Assembly: GCF_014202275.1 (NCBI RefSeq)
Contig: NZ_JACHGF010000003.1
Location: forward strand, 310,001 to 374,000
From: Rhabdobacter roseus
Lineage (GTDB): Bacteria; Bacteroidota; Bacteroidia; Cytophagales; Spirosomataceae
Direction of reading: 5' to 3'
Length of the DNA stretch: 64,000 nucleotides
The notes under the pieces were generated by a model. That model did no database searches, was not told the origin of the DNA, and saw only the letters and a program-made list of their open reading frames with translations. Shown one piece after another: positions 8,536 through 17,389 of this stretch. How positions within the stretch are numbered: the first letter of the stretch is position 1; the number at the start of each line of letters is the position of its first letter. The position numbers and the translations under genes were made by a program.

Positions 8536-9621
8536 ATGACTACCCCCGCTCTGAACCCCGCCGTAAAGGAATTACTGCACCAAGGTACTGTCATACCGGC
8601 GCACCCGCTGGCCCTGACCGAGCAGCTCGGCCTGGATGAAGCCCGCCAGCGGGCCCTGACCCGCTACTACCTGGCGAGCGGAGCCGGGGGCGTGGCCGTG
8701 GGCGTTCATACCACGCAATTTGAAATCCGAAACCCGGAAATAAACCTGCTGGAATCGGTCTATAGGCTGGCCACCGAGGAGATTGCCCAGGCCCAGCTCA
8801 CCCGCCCCTTTATCAAGGTAGCGGGGGTCTGCGGCTCCACCGCGCAGGCTCGTCGGGAAGCCACGTTGGCGGTCAAGTACGGATACGACCTGGGCCTGGT
8901 CAGCATGGCAGGCCTGGATACTCTTTCGGAAAAAGAAGTCATTGAGCACGTCCGGACGATTTCGGACATCATCCCGGTCTTTGGTTTTTACCTCCAAACG
9001 GCCATTGGCGGACGCGCCTTTAGCTACGATTTCTGGAAGCAGTTCATGAACATCCCCAACGTGCAGGCGGTGAAGGTAGCGGCCTTTAACCGTTACCAAA
9101 CCCTGGACGTAGTGCGGGCTCTCTGCGGCTCGGACCGCACCCACGGCGTGGCTCTTTACACGGGAAACGACGACAACATTGTGGCCGATTTGCTCACGCC
9201 CTATCGCTTTGAGCTAGACGGCGCGCTGGTTGAAAAACGGTTTGTGGGGGGCTTGCTGGGTCATTGGGCCGTCTGGACCCAGCAAGCCGTGGCCCTCCTG
9301 GCCGAAGTAAAAGCCTGCGTGGACAGCGGCTACGCCAACGCACCCGAGCTGCTGAGCCGCAACATCCAGGTCACCGACATGAACGCCGCTATTTTTGATC
9401 CGGGCCACGCCTTTCATGGCTGCATTCCGGGCATTCACGAGGTACTTCGGCGGCAAGGTATCCTGGCCGGAACCTGGACCCTAAACCCGGAGGAAAAACT
9501 TTCGCCCGGCCAGCACGAGGAGATCGACCGCGTCACGGCGGCCTACCCGCAGCTCGTTGACGATGCCTTTGTGCACGCCTGGCAACAACAAGGCATGCCC
9601 GCCACCCTATCTCAGCTGTAA
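8536..9621 (+). CDS. Dihydrodipicolinate synthase (DapA)-family lyase/aldolase
   Basis: A 361-residue TIM-barrel protein of the DapA/NanA superfamily, longer than the usual ~300 residues. The likely Schiff-base lysine is K180 in QAVKVAAFNRY and the partner tyrosine is Y152 in FGFYLQT. The N-terminal part has GVAVGVHTTQFEIR, differing from the usual substrate loop. Members cleave or form 2-keto acid aldols (dihydrodipicolinate, N-acetylneuraminate, 2-keto-3-deoxy sugar acids). It starts 3 nt after the epimerase stop and is probably translationally coupled. In this operon a retro-aldol cleavage of a 2-keto-3-deoxy product made by the next gene's enzyme is plausible but unproven. Confidence 0.87.
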   Translation: MTTPALNPAVKELLHQGTVIPAHPLALTEQLGLDEARQRALTRYYLASGAGGVAVGVHTTQFEIRNPEINLLESVYRLATEEIAQAQLTRPFIKVAGVCGSTAQARREATLAVKYGYDLGLVSMAGLDTLSEKEVIEHVRTISDIIPVFGFYLQTAIGGRAFSYDFWKQFMNIPNVQAVKVAAFNRYQTLDVVRALCGSDRTHGVALYTGNDDNIVADLLTPYRFELDGALVEKRFVGGLLGHWAVWTQQAVALLAEVKACVDSGYANAPELLSRNIQVTDMNAAIFDPGHAFHGCIPGIHEVLRRQGILAGTWTLNPEEKLSPGQHEEIDRVTAAYPQLVDDAFVHAWQQQGMPATLSQL

Positions 9622-9659
9622 GCACCTGCCCGGAATAGGGCTTAACAAAGTACCTCGCT

Positions 9660-10958
9660 ATGCATCCAGCTACCAGGCCGATTCGGGTCATAGGTACCCA
9701 GTCAAACTTCGAACGCGAAAAGCTCATCCGGCCCTTTGGTTTCAAAGGGGGGTACCTCACCGAGCTCTGGCAAACGGTAAGCCAGCTCAGTACCACCTCC
9801 CACCACCAGATTGGCCTCGCTACCCAAAGCGTACTCTACGGCGATGCGGAGCTGTTTGCCTCCTACTCCGAGGCGGGCGGGAACGCCCTCATGTACGCCC
9901 TCACCGAGAAAGCCCTCCGGCTGGTCAGGCAGATTCCTTTCCACACGCCGCTGGACCTTCAAAGTACCCTATTCCCGGCACTTCGGGCCGAGGCGATTAC
10001 ACTGACGGGCAAACCCGATCTGCACGAGAATTTTATTCTAAATGCTCTGGTAAGCATTGATAACGCCGCCTGGCTGCTTTATGCCGCGGAGCATGGCCTC
10101 CGTCGCTTCGAGGACATGCTCCCGGAAAGCTACCGGCCCACCCTGGCTCACCGCAACGCAAACGTAGCGGTGCTGTTTCAGGTACCCTACGGCATGCCCG
10201 TCGCCGAACTGCGGCAGGCCGTGGAGCAGGGGTACTTTGTATTTAAAATCAAGACCGGACAGCCGGGTAGCCAGTCGGAAATGCTGGAAAAAGACCTGGC
10301 CCGGCTCACCGACATCCACGCGGTCCTCGGCACGTGCAGTACGCCCCAAACCGCACAGGGCAAGGTGTGGTATACGCTGGACGCCAACGGGCGCTACGAG
10401 CAAAAGGAAACGCTGGCCAGGTACCTGGATCACGCCCGAAAAATCGGCGCGGCGGAGCAGATCCTGTTCGTTGAAGAACCCTTCCCGGAGCAGTACCACG
10501 AAAACGTGGCGGATCTGGGCGTGCGGATTGCGGCGGACGAGAGTGTTCATGATGCCGACACGGCACGGCAACGCCTCGAGCAGGGCTACGGCGCGCTGGT
10601 TTTGAAAGGCATTGCCAAAACGCTGAGCCGCACGCTCGAGATAGCGCAGGTGGCCCACGAACGCCAGGTACCTTGCCTCTGCGCCGACCTCACCGCCAAC
10701 CCCATCCTGGTGGATTGGAACAAAAACGTGGCCGCCCGCCTGGCTCCCTTTCCGGAGTTGGGCATGGGCCTGCTGGAAACCAACGGGGACATGAACTACC
10801 TGAACTGGCCCCACATGCAAACTTACCATCCCGCCCCCGACGCGCCCTGGACACGGATGAACCAGGGTACCTTTGCGCTCGATGAAGAATACTATCGCCG
10901 CAGCGGAGGGGTACTTGAGCCCTCTCCCCACTACCTGGCGATGTTCCCCAGAGGCTGA
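9660..10958 (+). CDS. Enolase-superfamily (mandelate racemase/muconate lactonizing type) enzyme
   Basis: A 432-residue enzyme with an N-terminal capping domain and a C-terminal barrel. Catalytic residues follow the muconate lactonizing/dipeptide epimerase pattern: KIK at 196-198, metal ligands D241 (TLDANG), E272 or E273 (FVEEPF) and D293/E294 (AADESVH), and K316 (LVLKGIAKT). The family abstracts a proton alpha to a carboxylate and then dehydrates, epimerises or cycloisomerises acid sugars or N-acyl amino acids/dipeptides. Last gene of the 6305-10958 operon. Together with the DapA-family enzyme it suggests catabolism of a carboxylated substrate, perhaps a sugar acid. Confidence 0.88.
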   Translation: MHPATRPIRVIGTQSNFEREKLIRPFGFKGGYLTELWQTVSQLSTTSHHQIGLATQSVLYGDAELFASYSEAGGNALMYALTEKALRLVRQIPFHTPLDLQSTLFPALRAEAITLTGKPDLHENFILNALVSIDNAAWLLYAAEHGLRRFEDMLPESYRPTLAHRNANVAVLFQVPYGMPVAELRQAVEQGYFVFKIKTGQPGSQSEMLEKDLARLTDIHAVLGTCSTPQTAQGKVWYTLDANGRYEQKETLARYLDHARKIGAAEQILFVEEPFPEQYHENVADLGVRIAADESVHDADTARQRLEQGYGALVLKGIAKTLSRTLEIAQVAHERQVPCLCADLTANPILVDWNKNVAARLAPFPELGMGLLETNGDMNYLNWPHMQTYHPAPDAPWTRMNQGTFALDEEYYRRSGGVLEPSPHYLAMFPRG

Positions 10959-11068
10959 GGGGGTACTTTGCGGCTTTCCCCGGCCTTAGACCAAAGGGCA
11001 CCACGTGCTGGATAGCCCTTGGAGGTTCACCATTTGAAAAGCTGGTTTTTGGAGTTATAAAATTTTAC

Positions 11069-11086
11069 TTGTAACCTAGTTTACAA
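11069..11086. promoter_or_regulatory. Near-perfect palindrome upstream of the PIG-L gene
   Basis: TTGTAACCTAGTTTACAA pairs in eight of nine dyad positions around a central TA. It lies in the 270-nt gap 10959-11228, 48 nt before LacI-operator copy 2, and is a candidate site for a second regulator. Confidence 0.35.
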
Positions 11087-11126
11087 AATAATTTCTCGCA
11101 ATGTGCATTATCCTAGTAGATATTTC

Positions 11127-11146
11127 TATCTTTCGGGTACGTACCC
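11127..11146 (+). promoter_or_regulatory. Candidate LacI operator copy 2, with adjoining promoter-like element
   Basis: GGGTACGTACCC occupies 11135-11146, directly after TATCTTTC (11127-11134), a near match to the TAnnTTTG -7 element. The site is 82 nt upstream of the PIG-L start. Confidence 0.65.
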
Positions 11147-11228
11147 AAAAATAAATCTTCAGTATCAACCCTGCCAGGGATTTGGCCGTACAGATTTGCA
11201 TTTTTGAGTGGATTCCTAAACCCGCCAT

Positions 11229-12110
11229 ATGAAAAAAGTACTACTTGGTTTACTATTCCTGTGCCTGGGGCCTTTCCTACTGCACGCCCAGGACCCCAAG
11301 CTCCGGGTAATCGTGTTCGGAGCCCACCCCGACGACTGCGACTTTGGGGTAGGTGGTGTAGCTGCTTTGTACGCCGCCGGAGGGCACGCCGTCAAGTTTG
11401 TGTCGTTGACCAACGGCGATAAAGGTCACCAGCAGATGGGCGGCGGTGAATTGGCCAGGCGGCGCTCCCTGGAAGCCAAAGAAGCCGGACGCCGCATCGG
11501 GGTGGAATACGAGGTCATGGACAACCACGACGGGGAGTTGTTCCCGACGCTGGAAAACCGGCTGGAGGTAATCCGCCGCATTCGGGAATGGAAGGCCGAT
11601 GTGGTGATTTCGCACCGCACCAATACCTACCACCCCGACCACCGCTACACGGGGATTCTGGTGCAGGACGCGGCTTACCTGGTCATTGTGCCGAACATCC
11701 TGAGTAGTGTACCGCCACTGGAGAAAAATCCGCTTTTCCTCTACCTGGAAGATGGTTTTCAACGCCCCAATCCGTTCCGGCCCGACGTCGTGATCGACAT
11801 CAGTCCCGTGGTGGATAAAAAAGTAGCGTTGCTGGACGCGCACGTGTCGCAGGTATACGAATGGCTTCCCTGGACCGAACGCGACACGTCGGTACCGGCT
11901 GGTGCCGAGGAACGAAAAAAATGGCTGAAGGCCCGCCGCACCCCGGAAGGCCGGATCTCGGCCGAGGCGCGGAAGTCGCTCGAAAAATGGTACGGCCCCA
12001 GCCAGGCCGCTAAGGTGACGCACGTGGAGTCGTTTGAAATCTGTGAGTACGGCCGTAAGCTCAGCGACGAGGAGATCCGGCGCTTTTTTCCCATGCTACC
12101 TAAAAACTGA
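11229..12110 (+). CDS. Secreted PIG-L (LmbE)-family deacetylase
   Basis: A 293-residue protein with an N-terminal signal peptide (MKKVLLGLLFLCLGPFLLHAQ). The zinc-binding signature AHPDD is at residues 32-36 and the second element HPDH at 135-138. Members remove N-acetyl groups from GlcNAc-containing substrates (PIG-L, MshB, BshB-type). A secreted copy between candidate LacI operator 2 and a glycan-active BNR protein suggests de-N-acetylation of an extracytoplasmic amino-sugar glycan. A role in bacillithiol synthesis with the distant bshA is less likely because of the signal peptide. Followed 67 nt later by the BNR gene. Confidence 0.88.
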   Translation: MKKVLLGLLFLCLGPFLLHAQDPKLRVIVFGAHPDDCDFGVGGVAALYAAGGHAVKFVSLTNGDKGHQQMGGGELARRRSLEAKEAGRRIGVEYEVMDNHDGELFPTLENRLEVIRRIREWKADVVISHRTNTYHPDHRYTGILVQDAAYLVIVPNILSSVPPLEKNPLFLYLEDGFQRPNPFRPDVVIDISPVVDKKVALLDAHVSQVYEWLPWTERDTSVPAGAEERKKWLKARRTPEGRISAEARKSLEKWYGPSQAAKVTHVESFEICEYGRKLSDEEIRRFFPMLPKN

Positions 12111-12141
12111 AGCCTAGAGCTGGAAGACGAGCGGGTATAGG

Positions 12142-12149
12142 TACCTTTG
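12142..12149 (+). promoter_or_regulatory. TAnnTTTG promoter element before the BNR gene
   Basis: TACCTTTG fits the Bacteroidota -7 consensus and lies 29 nt before the ATG at 12178. No clear -33 element is visible. Confidence 0.35.
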
Positions 12150-12177
12150 TTTCCTTTATACGATTGACCCCTGCGCA

Positions 12178-13479
12178 ATGCATCATCCTGTTTTCAAAAA
12201 CGCATCTTTAAACTGGCTCCTCGTTTGGTCCTCTTTGGTCCTGACCGCCGTGGGTACTAGCCCAATAGCCTGGGCCCAAGGACCGGCTACCACCGAAACC
12301 GCCGCCACCGACGCCGCCTGGTGCTGGTTTTCTGACCCGCGGGCCGTGTACCACCAGGGTACCCTGTACTTTGGCTACATCAATAGCCGCGGCGACGTGC
12401 TCATCAGCGCCCGCACCACCGCCTCCGGCCAAACAACTACCTGCGTGCTGCACGAGCAGCTCCAGATCGACGACCACAACGTTCCGTCTATCCTCATCCT
12501 GCCCGACGGCCACCTGCTGGCTTTTTATACCGAACACAACGGAAAATTCTTCCTGCGAAAAAGTAAAAAACCGGGCGACATCAGCGCCTGGGACGACGAG
12601 CGGGTACTTCCCTTCGGCAACCGGGTTTCTTACTCGCACCCGGTGCTATTGGAAAAAGAAAACAACCGCATCTACCTGTTCTGGCGCGGAAGCGACTGGC
12701 GTCCTTCCTTTTCGTACAGCAACGACGGCGGAAGTACCTGGGCCGACGAACGCCCCCTCATCGACAGCCGGGGCCTGAGCAACGCCCACCGCCCCTACCT
12801 CAAAGTCACCTCCAACCACCAGGACCGCATTGATTTTATCTTTACCGACGGCCACCCTTCCCGGGAGGAGACCAACTCGGTGTACCACGCCTACTACCAA
12901 AAAGGTACTTTTCACCAAACCAACGGCGAGCGGATAGGTACCTGGGAGGAGCTACCGCTACAGCACGGAAACATCAATAAGGTCTACGACGCTACCACGA
13001 CCGGCCAGCGCGCCTGGATTTGGGACGTAGCGCTCGACGCAAAAAACCGCCCCGTGGTGGTCTACAACCGCTTCCCGTCCGAAACCGACCACCGCTACCA
13101 CTACGCCCGCTGGAACGGCCGGAAGTGGGTCGATGAAGAACTTGCCCAAGCCGGGGGCTGGATGCCCATCACCCCCGCCAGCGGCCAAACCCGGGAGCCG
13201 CACTACTCGGGCGGACTGGTGCTGAACCCGGCTGACGTACGCCAGGTATACCTTTCGCGGCCAGTAGAGGGTACTTTCGAGATCGAGCGCTGGGAGAAGA
13301 AAAAGAAGAAGGCCTGGCACCGCGTAGCCCTCACCTCAGGCTCCACCAAAAACAACGTGCGGCCCTACGTGGTAGCCCACGCTCCCGCCAACCAGGTGCA
13401 TGTGCTGTGGATGAGCGGCGACTACCACCACTACACGCGCTTTGACACCGATCTTAAAATCCAGTCCCGTAATCCATAA
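12178..13479 (+). CDS. BNR_4-type secreted seven-bladed propeller protein
   Basis: A 433-residue protein with a signal peptide (cleavage near TSPIAWAQG). The body has the BNR_4 pattern: WCWFSDPRAVYHQG, LYFGYINSRGDVLIS, DDHNVPSILILPDGHLL, HRPYLKVTS and HYSGGLVLNP. Ulvan-lyase-type polysaccharide lyases (e.g. PL24/PL25) and sialidase-like proteins share this fold; DDHN and the YSGGLV/R-rich strands would be in the active groove. I cannot assign the polymer. The 67-nt gap after the PIG-L gene carries a possible own promoter. Confidence 0.8.
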   Translation: MHHPVFKNASLNWLLVWSSLVLTAVGTSPIAWAQGPATTETAATDAAWCWFSDPRAVYHQGTLYFGYINSRGDVLISARTTASGQTTTCVLHEQLQIDDHNVPSILILPDGHLLAFYTEHNGKFFLRKSKKPGDISAWDDERVLPFGNRVSYSHPVLLEKENNRIYLFWRGSDWRPSFSYSNDGGSTWADERPLIDSRGLSNAHRPYLKVTSNHQDRIDFIFTDGHPSREETNSVYHAYYQKGTFHQTNGERIGTWEELPLQHGNINKVYDATTTGQRAWIWDVALDAKNRPVVVYNRFPSETDHRYHYARWNGRKWVDEELAQAGGWMPITPASGQTREPHYSGGLVLNPADVRQVYLSRPVEGTFEIERWEKKKKKAWHRVALTSGSTKNNVRPYVVAHAPANQVHVLWMSGDYHHYTRFDTDLKIQSRNP

Positions 13480-13531
13480 AACCCGGATGCTCTTTTTCGG
13501 TAAGATAAATTCCGGCCCGAATCCGGAAAAC

Positions 13532-13567
13532 AAGTACCCTGAGTAAATAGCCCGCTGTAGGGTACTT
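13532..13567. terminator. Inverted pair of AAGTACCCT/AGGGTACTT after the BNR gene
   Basis: AAGTACCCT (13532-13540) and its exact reverse complement AGGGTACTT (13559-13567) flank an 18-nt loop, 53 nt after the stop codon. No T-run follows, so terminator function is inferred from placement. Confidence 0.4.
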
Positions 13568-13640
13568 TAGGTAGTATCAATATTTCGTCCTCACGGAGGA
13601 ATTTTCGCTGGTAGCAAGGCAATAGTTTTGTATTCCAAAC

Positions 13641-13669
13641 TAATTTTGTAAATTTCGGGTACGTACCCG
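13641..13669 (+). promoter_or_regulatory. Promoter and candidate LacI operator copy 3 of the DUF1080-nagB operon
   Basis: TAATTTTG at 13641-13648 is a perfect TAnnTTTG -7 element. The palindrome CGGGTACGTACCCG at 13656-13669 starts seven bases later, covering the expected transcription start. This placement is typical of repression and the clearest of the three copies. Confidence 0.7.
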
Positions 13670-13730
13670 GTTTTGCCTTATTTCTTTATTGTCGGTTCAA
13701 AATGACCTAACCCTGTCCCTCAAAATCTGT

Positions 13731-14483
13731 ATGCTCATGCCTGCTTACGCTGTTGTTTTAAGTTTTGTGCTGGCGCTCTGGCCCGTTGTCTTTCCGGGTA
13801 CCAGTCGGGTACTTCCCGCCGACGCATCGCCTTCCCGGGGGTACCTTGCTCCCGCCGCCGAAAAATGGGAGGTACTTTTTGACGGAAAAAATTTGGATCA
13901 ATGGCGAAAAGCCACGGACGAGAGCGCACCTTCGGAAGCCTGGCTGGTTGAAAAGGGTACTTTGGTCATGAAAAAAGGCCAGCGGGGAGGGGATATCCTA
14001 ACGCGCCAGCAGTACGATAATTTTGAGCTGGAGTGGGAATTTAACCTCACGGAAGCCGCCAACAGCGGAATCAAGTACCAGGTGAGCTCGATTCGTAACG
14101 CCAAAACCAACAAGGACTCGCCGATGGGCATCGAGTACCAGATCATCGACGACTACAACCACCCGGAGATCAAGCCCGACCCCAGCGGTACTTCCTCCAC
14201 CGGCGCGGCCTACCTGTTGTATGCGCCCCAGGGCAAAAAGCTAAAACCCGCCGGGCAGTGGAACAAAGCCCGGCTTGTGGTGCGGGGCAAACAGGCCGAA
14301 CACTGGCTCAACGGCGTAAAAATCACCGCCTACACGCGGGGTACCGAGGAGTTTAAGAAGAAAGTAGCAGCCACCAAATTCAAAGACTACCCCGACTACG
14401 CCCTGGCCGACCGCGGCCACATCATGCTCACCGACCACGGCGACCAGGTTTATTACAGAAACATCAGAATCAAACGGTTATAA
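13731..14483 (+). CDS. DUF1080 / 3-keto-disaccharide hydrolase family protein
   Basis: A 250-residue secreted protein from ATG 13731 (ATG 13737 also possible; a TTG at 13689 is too close to the operator). A hydrophobic signal segment covers residues 5-25. The concanavalin-like fold of PF06439 is evident: WEVLFDGKNLDQWR, NFELEWEFNLTEAANSGIKY, GIEYQIIDDYNHPE and the closing YYRNIRIKRL. Members act on 3-keto glycosides produced by Gfo/Idh oxidoreductases. The next gene, one of those, begins immediately after this stop codon (TAAATG), so the two are probably coupled. Confidence 0.9.
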   Translation: MLMPAYAVVLSFVLALWPVVFPGTSRVLPADASPSRGYLAPAAEKWEVLFDGKNLDQWRKATDESAPSEAWLVEKGTLVMKKGQRGGDILTRQQYDNFELEWEFNLTEAANSGIKYQVSSIRNAKTNKDSPMGIEYQIIDDYNHPEIKPDPSGTSSTGAAYLLYAPQGKKLKPAGQWNKARLVVRGKQAEHWLNGVKITAYTRGTEEFKKKVAATKFKDYPDYALADRGHIMLTDHGDQVYYRNIRIKRL

Positions 14484-14504
14484 ATGGGAAACCCCACTCG
14501 AACT

Positions 14505-15869
14505 ATGGACAACCAAACCAATTCTTCTCCTAACTCCCGCCGGGATTTTATCAAAAAAACCGTAGTAGGTTCAGCGGCCCTCTCCTTGGGCGGTATCCTG
14601 CCCGGATTCAGCCCCAAAAGCTACGCCAACATCCTGGGGGCCAACGAAAAAGTACGGGTGGGCGTGATGGGCGTCAACAGCCGCGGCCTGGCGCTGGCCA
14701 GTAACTTTTCGTTGCAGCCCAACTGCCAGGTGGTGAGCATCTCGGACGTAGACTCGCGCGCCGCCGAGAAGTGCGTGGCGAAGGTGGAAGAAAACCAGAA
14801 GTCGAAGCCCAAAAACCAGCCGGATTTCCGGAAGGCCCTCGAAGACAAAGACCTGGACGCACTGGTAGTAGCCGCCCCGGACCACTGGCACGCCCCGGCG
14901 GCGCTGTTGGCGTCGAAGGCAGGCAAGCACGTGTACCTGGAAAAGCCGTGCAGCCACAACCCCCACGAAGGCGAACTGTTGGTAGCCGCTGCTAAAAAGT
15001 ACAAGAACGTGATCCAGATGGGCAACCAGCGCCGGTCGTGGCCTAACGTGGCGGCGGGCGTGCAGGAGGTCCGGAACGGGTCCATCGGTCGGCCCTACTT
15101 TGCCAAGGGCTGGTACACCAACAACCGCGCCTCGATCGGTACCGGCAAAGCCGCCGCCGTGCCCTCCTGGCTCGACTACGAGCTGTGGCAAGGGCCCGCG
15201 CCGCGCCAGGCTTACAAAGACAATGTGGTGCACTACAACTGGCACTGGTTCTGGAACTGGGGCACCGGCGAGGCCCTCAACAACGGCACCCACATGCTGG
15301 ACCTCATGCGCTGGGGCCTTGGCGTGGAGTACCCTACCAAAGTAACTTCCTCGGGCGGGCGCTACCACTATAAGGACGACTGGGAAACGCCCGACACCCA
15401 GGTGATCAACCTGGAGTTTGCCAACAACACCGGCATGAGCTGGGAGGGCCGCAGCTGCAACGGCCGCACCATCGAGGGCGAGAGCGTGGGGGTGGTTTTT
15501 TACGGCGAAAAAGGCTCACTGCAAATCTTGCCGGGCAACGCCTACAAGGTTTTTGATCTGGAGAATAAGCTGGTCAAAGACGTCAAGAACGACCTTACCA
15601 TCGACCCGCGCGACCGCATGAATCCGTCGCAGGCGCTGGATGCCATCCACATTCAGAATTTTTTCGACGCCATCAAAAAAGGCACGGCGCTGAATTCTGA
15701 CATCGTAAGTGGGCACCAAAGTACCCTGCTCTGCCAGCTGGGGAACATCGCCTTCCGCAGCGGCGGCATGCTCGACATCGACCCCAAAAACGGACATATT
15801 AAAAATAATAAGGAGGCCGAGAAACTCTGGAAGCGCGAGTACCAGAAAGGCTGGGAGCCTACCGTATAA
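14505..15869 (+). CDS. Tat-exported Gfo/Idh/MocA-family oxidoreductase
   Basis: A 454-residue protein from ATG 14505; ATG 14484, directly after the previous stop, would add seven residues. Tat signal SRRDFIKKT, Rossmann entry VRVGVMGVNSRG and EKP (LEKPCSHNPHEGE) are present, with DHWHAPA preceding it as in the family expanded in Bacteroidota and Planctomycetota. Histidine-rich segments (HYNWHWFWNWGTGE, NNGTHMLD) form the C-terminal substrate pocket. Likely a periplasmic NAD(P)-linked sugar C3 oxidoreductase acting with the DUF1080 hydrolase. A 9-base-stem hairpin (15902-15933) follows, without a T-run. Confidence 0.9.
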   Translation: MDNQTNSSPNSRRDFIKKTVVGSAALSLGGILPGFSPKSYANILGANEKVRVGVMGVNSRGLALASNFSLQPNCQVVSISDVDSRAAEKCVAKVEENQKSKPKNQPDFRKALEDKDLDALVVAAPDHWHAPAALLASKAGKHVYLEKPCSHNPHEGELLVAAAKKYKNVIQMGNQRRSWPNVAAGVQEVRNGSIGRPYFAKGWYTNNRASIGTGKAAAVPSWLDYELWQGPAPRQAYKDNVVHYNWHWFWNWGTGEALNNGTHMLDLMRWGLGVEYPTKVTSSGGRYHYKDDWETPDTQVINLEFANNTGMSWEGRSCNGRTIEGESVGVVFYGEKGSLQILPGNAYKVFDLENKLVKDVKNDLTIDPRDRMNPSQALDAIHIQNFFDAIKKGTALNSDIVSGHQSTLLCQLGNIAFRSGGMLDIDPKNGHIKNNKEAEKLWKREYQKGWEPTV

Positions 15870-15991
15870 GGTACTTCCCGTTCCTGCACTTAACTTAAGA
15901 AAGGAGCCGTACAATTCGGTTTTTCCGGCTCCTGACCTCTTCCTCATCTTTTAACCACCCGAACTACCCTGGGTAGCGGATCGGGTACCTC

Positions 15992-17335
15992 ATGCCTCGT
16001 GTCTCTATGAAAACAAATACCTCCGCCACGATCGAAGTCGGCAGCCTCAGCAAGAGCGATACGACCATTTCTATCCTCATCATCGGGCTGTTATTTTTTA
16101 TTTTCGGCTTTGTGTCCTGGGTCAACGCCATCCTGATCCCCTACTTCAAGATCGCCTGCGAACTGACCAGCTTCCAGTCGTACCTGGTGGCCTTTGCGTT
16201 TTACATCGCCTACTTCGTCATGTCGGTACCGGCTTCGTATTTGCTGAAGAGCGTCGGATTCAAAAAAGGCATGATGGTGGGTTTCTGGGCCATGGCGCTG
16301 GGCGCTTTTATTTTCGTACCGGCCGCCCTCACCCGCACCTACGAGATCTTCCTGATGGGGCTCTTCACCATCGGCATCGGGCTGGCCATTTTGCAAACCG
16401 CCGCCAACCCGTACATCACCATCTTGGGGCCTAAGGAGCGCGCCGCGCAGCGGATCAGCATCATGGGTATTTGTAATAAAGCCGCCGGAATCCTCTCGCC
16501 CATCGTGTTTGCGGCCGTGATTCTGCGCCCCACCGACACCGACCTCTTTGCGCAGCTAGGTACCATGACCGACACCGCGCGCAGCGCCGCCCTGGACGAG
16601 CTCATCCGGCGGGTGATCCCGCCCTACGCCACGGTAGGTACTTTCCTGCTGGTGCTGGGGTACCTGGTTTACCGCTCGCCGCTGCCCGAAATCAACACCG
16701 AGCACGAAAGCCCCGAAGTAGCTTCGGCCAACGCCGGCAAAAGCAGCATTTTCCAGTTTCCGCACCTGATCCTGGGCGCGGTGGCGATTTTCCTGCACGT
16801 AGGTACCCAGGTCATCGCCATCGACACCATCATTGGTTACGCCAACTCGATGGGCATCAGCCTGCTCGAAGCCAAGGTATTTCCCTCCTACACGCTCTTC
16901 GTGACCATCTGCGGGTACCTGATCGGCATTGCCACCATTCCGCGGTTCATCAGCCAGGCCAACGCCCTGCGGGTATGTACCTTGCTGGGTACTTTGTTTA
17001 CGCTCCTCATTATTTTTGCCAGCGGTACGGTGCAGTTCCTGGGGCATCGGGCCGATCTCTCCATCTGGTTTGTGGTACTGTTGGGTCTGGCCAATTCGCT
17101 GGTGTGGGCGGGCATTTGGCCGCTGGCCCTGGACGGGCTGGGGCGCTTCACCAAGCTGGGCGCGTCGCTGCTGATCATGGGGCTGTGTGGCAACGCCATT
17201 CTGCCGCTTTTCTACGGCCACTTCGCCGACCTCTACGACGTCCGGACGGCCTACTGGGTACTTTTCCCCTGCTACCTGTACCTGGTTTTTTATGCCTTCA
17301 TTGGCCACCGGATCAAAACCTGGAAGGCCACCTAG
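15992..17335 (+). CDS. MFS sugar permease, FucP/GlcNAc-permease-like
   Basis: A 447-residue protein with twelve membrane segments. Features of the FucP/glucose-galactose-type branch common in Bacteroidota are visible: FFIFGFVSWVNAILIPYFK in TM1, ANPYITILGP in the fifth segment, and a late NSLVWAGIWPLALDGLGRFT loop. ATG 16007 is an equally good start. Position before NagA and NagB makes N-acetylglucosamine or a related monosaccharide a reasonable substrate. Cytoplasmic membrane proton symport is the family norm. Confidence 0.9.
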   Translation: MPRVSMKTNTSATIEVGSLSKSDTTISILIIGLLFFIFGFVSWVNAILIPYFKIACELTSFQSYLVAFAFYIAYFVMSVPASYLLKSVGFKKGMMVGFWAMALGAFIFVPAALTRTYEIFLMGLFTIGIGLAILQTAANPYITILGPKERAAQRISIMGICNKAAGILSPIVFAAVILRPTDTDLFAQLGTMTDTARSAALDELIRRVIPPYATVGTFLLVLGYLVYRSPLPEINTEHESPEVASANAGKSSIFQFPHLILGAVAIFLHVGTQVIAIDTIIGYANSMGISLLEAKVFPSYTLFVTICGYLIGIATIPRFISQANALRVCTLLGTLFTLLIIFASGTVQFLGHRADLSIWFVVLLGLANSLVWAGIWPLALDGLGRFTKLGASLLIMGLCGNAILPLFYGHFADLYDVRTAYWVLFPCYLYLVFYAFIGHRIKTWKAT

Positions 17336-17389
17336 TCGTGACAACCCCCTTACTTTATAGTGTATTTTCTCAAAACCCAAGTACCCATT

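Noticed and set aside
11229-12110. PIG-L gene as bshB of bacillithiol synthesis
   Set aside because: It has a secretion signal and sits in a candidate LacI-controlled glycan block, far from bshA at 59 kb.
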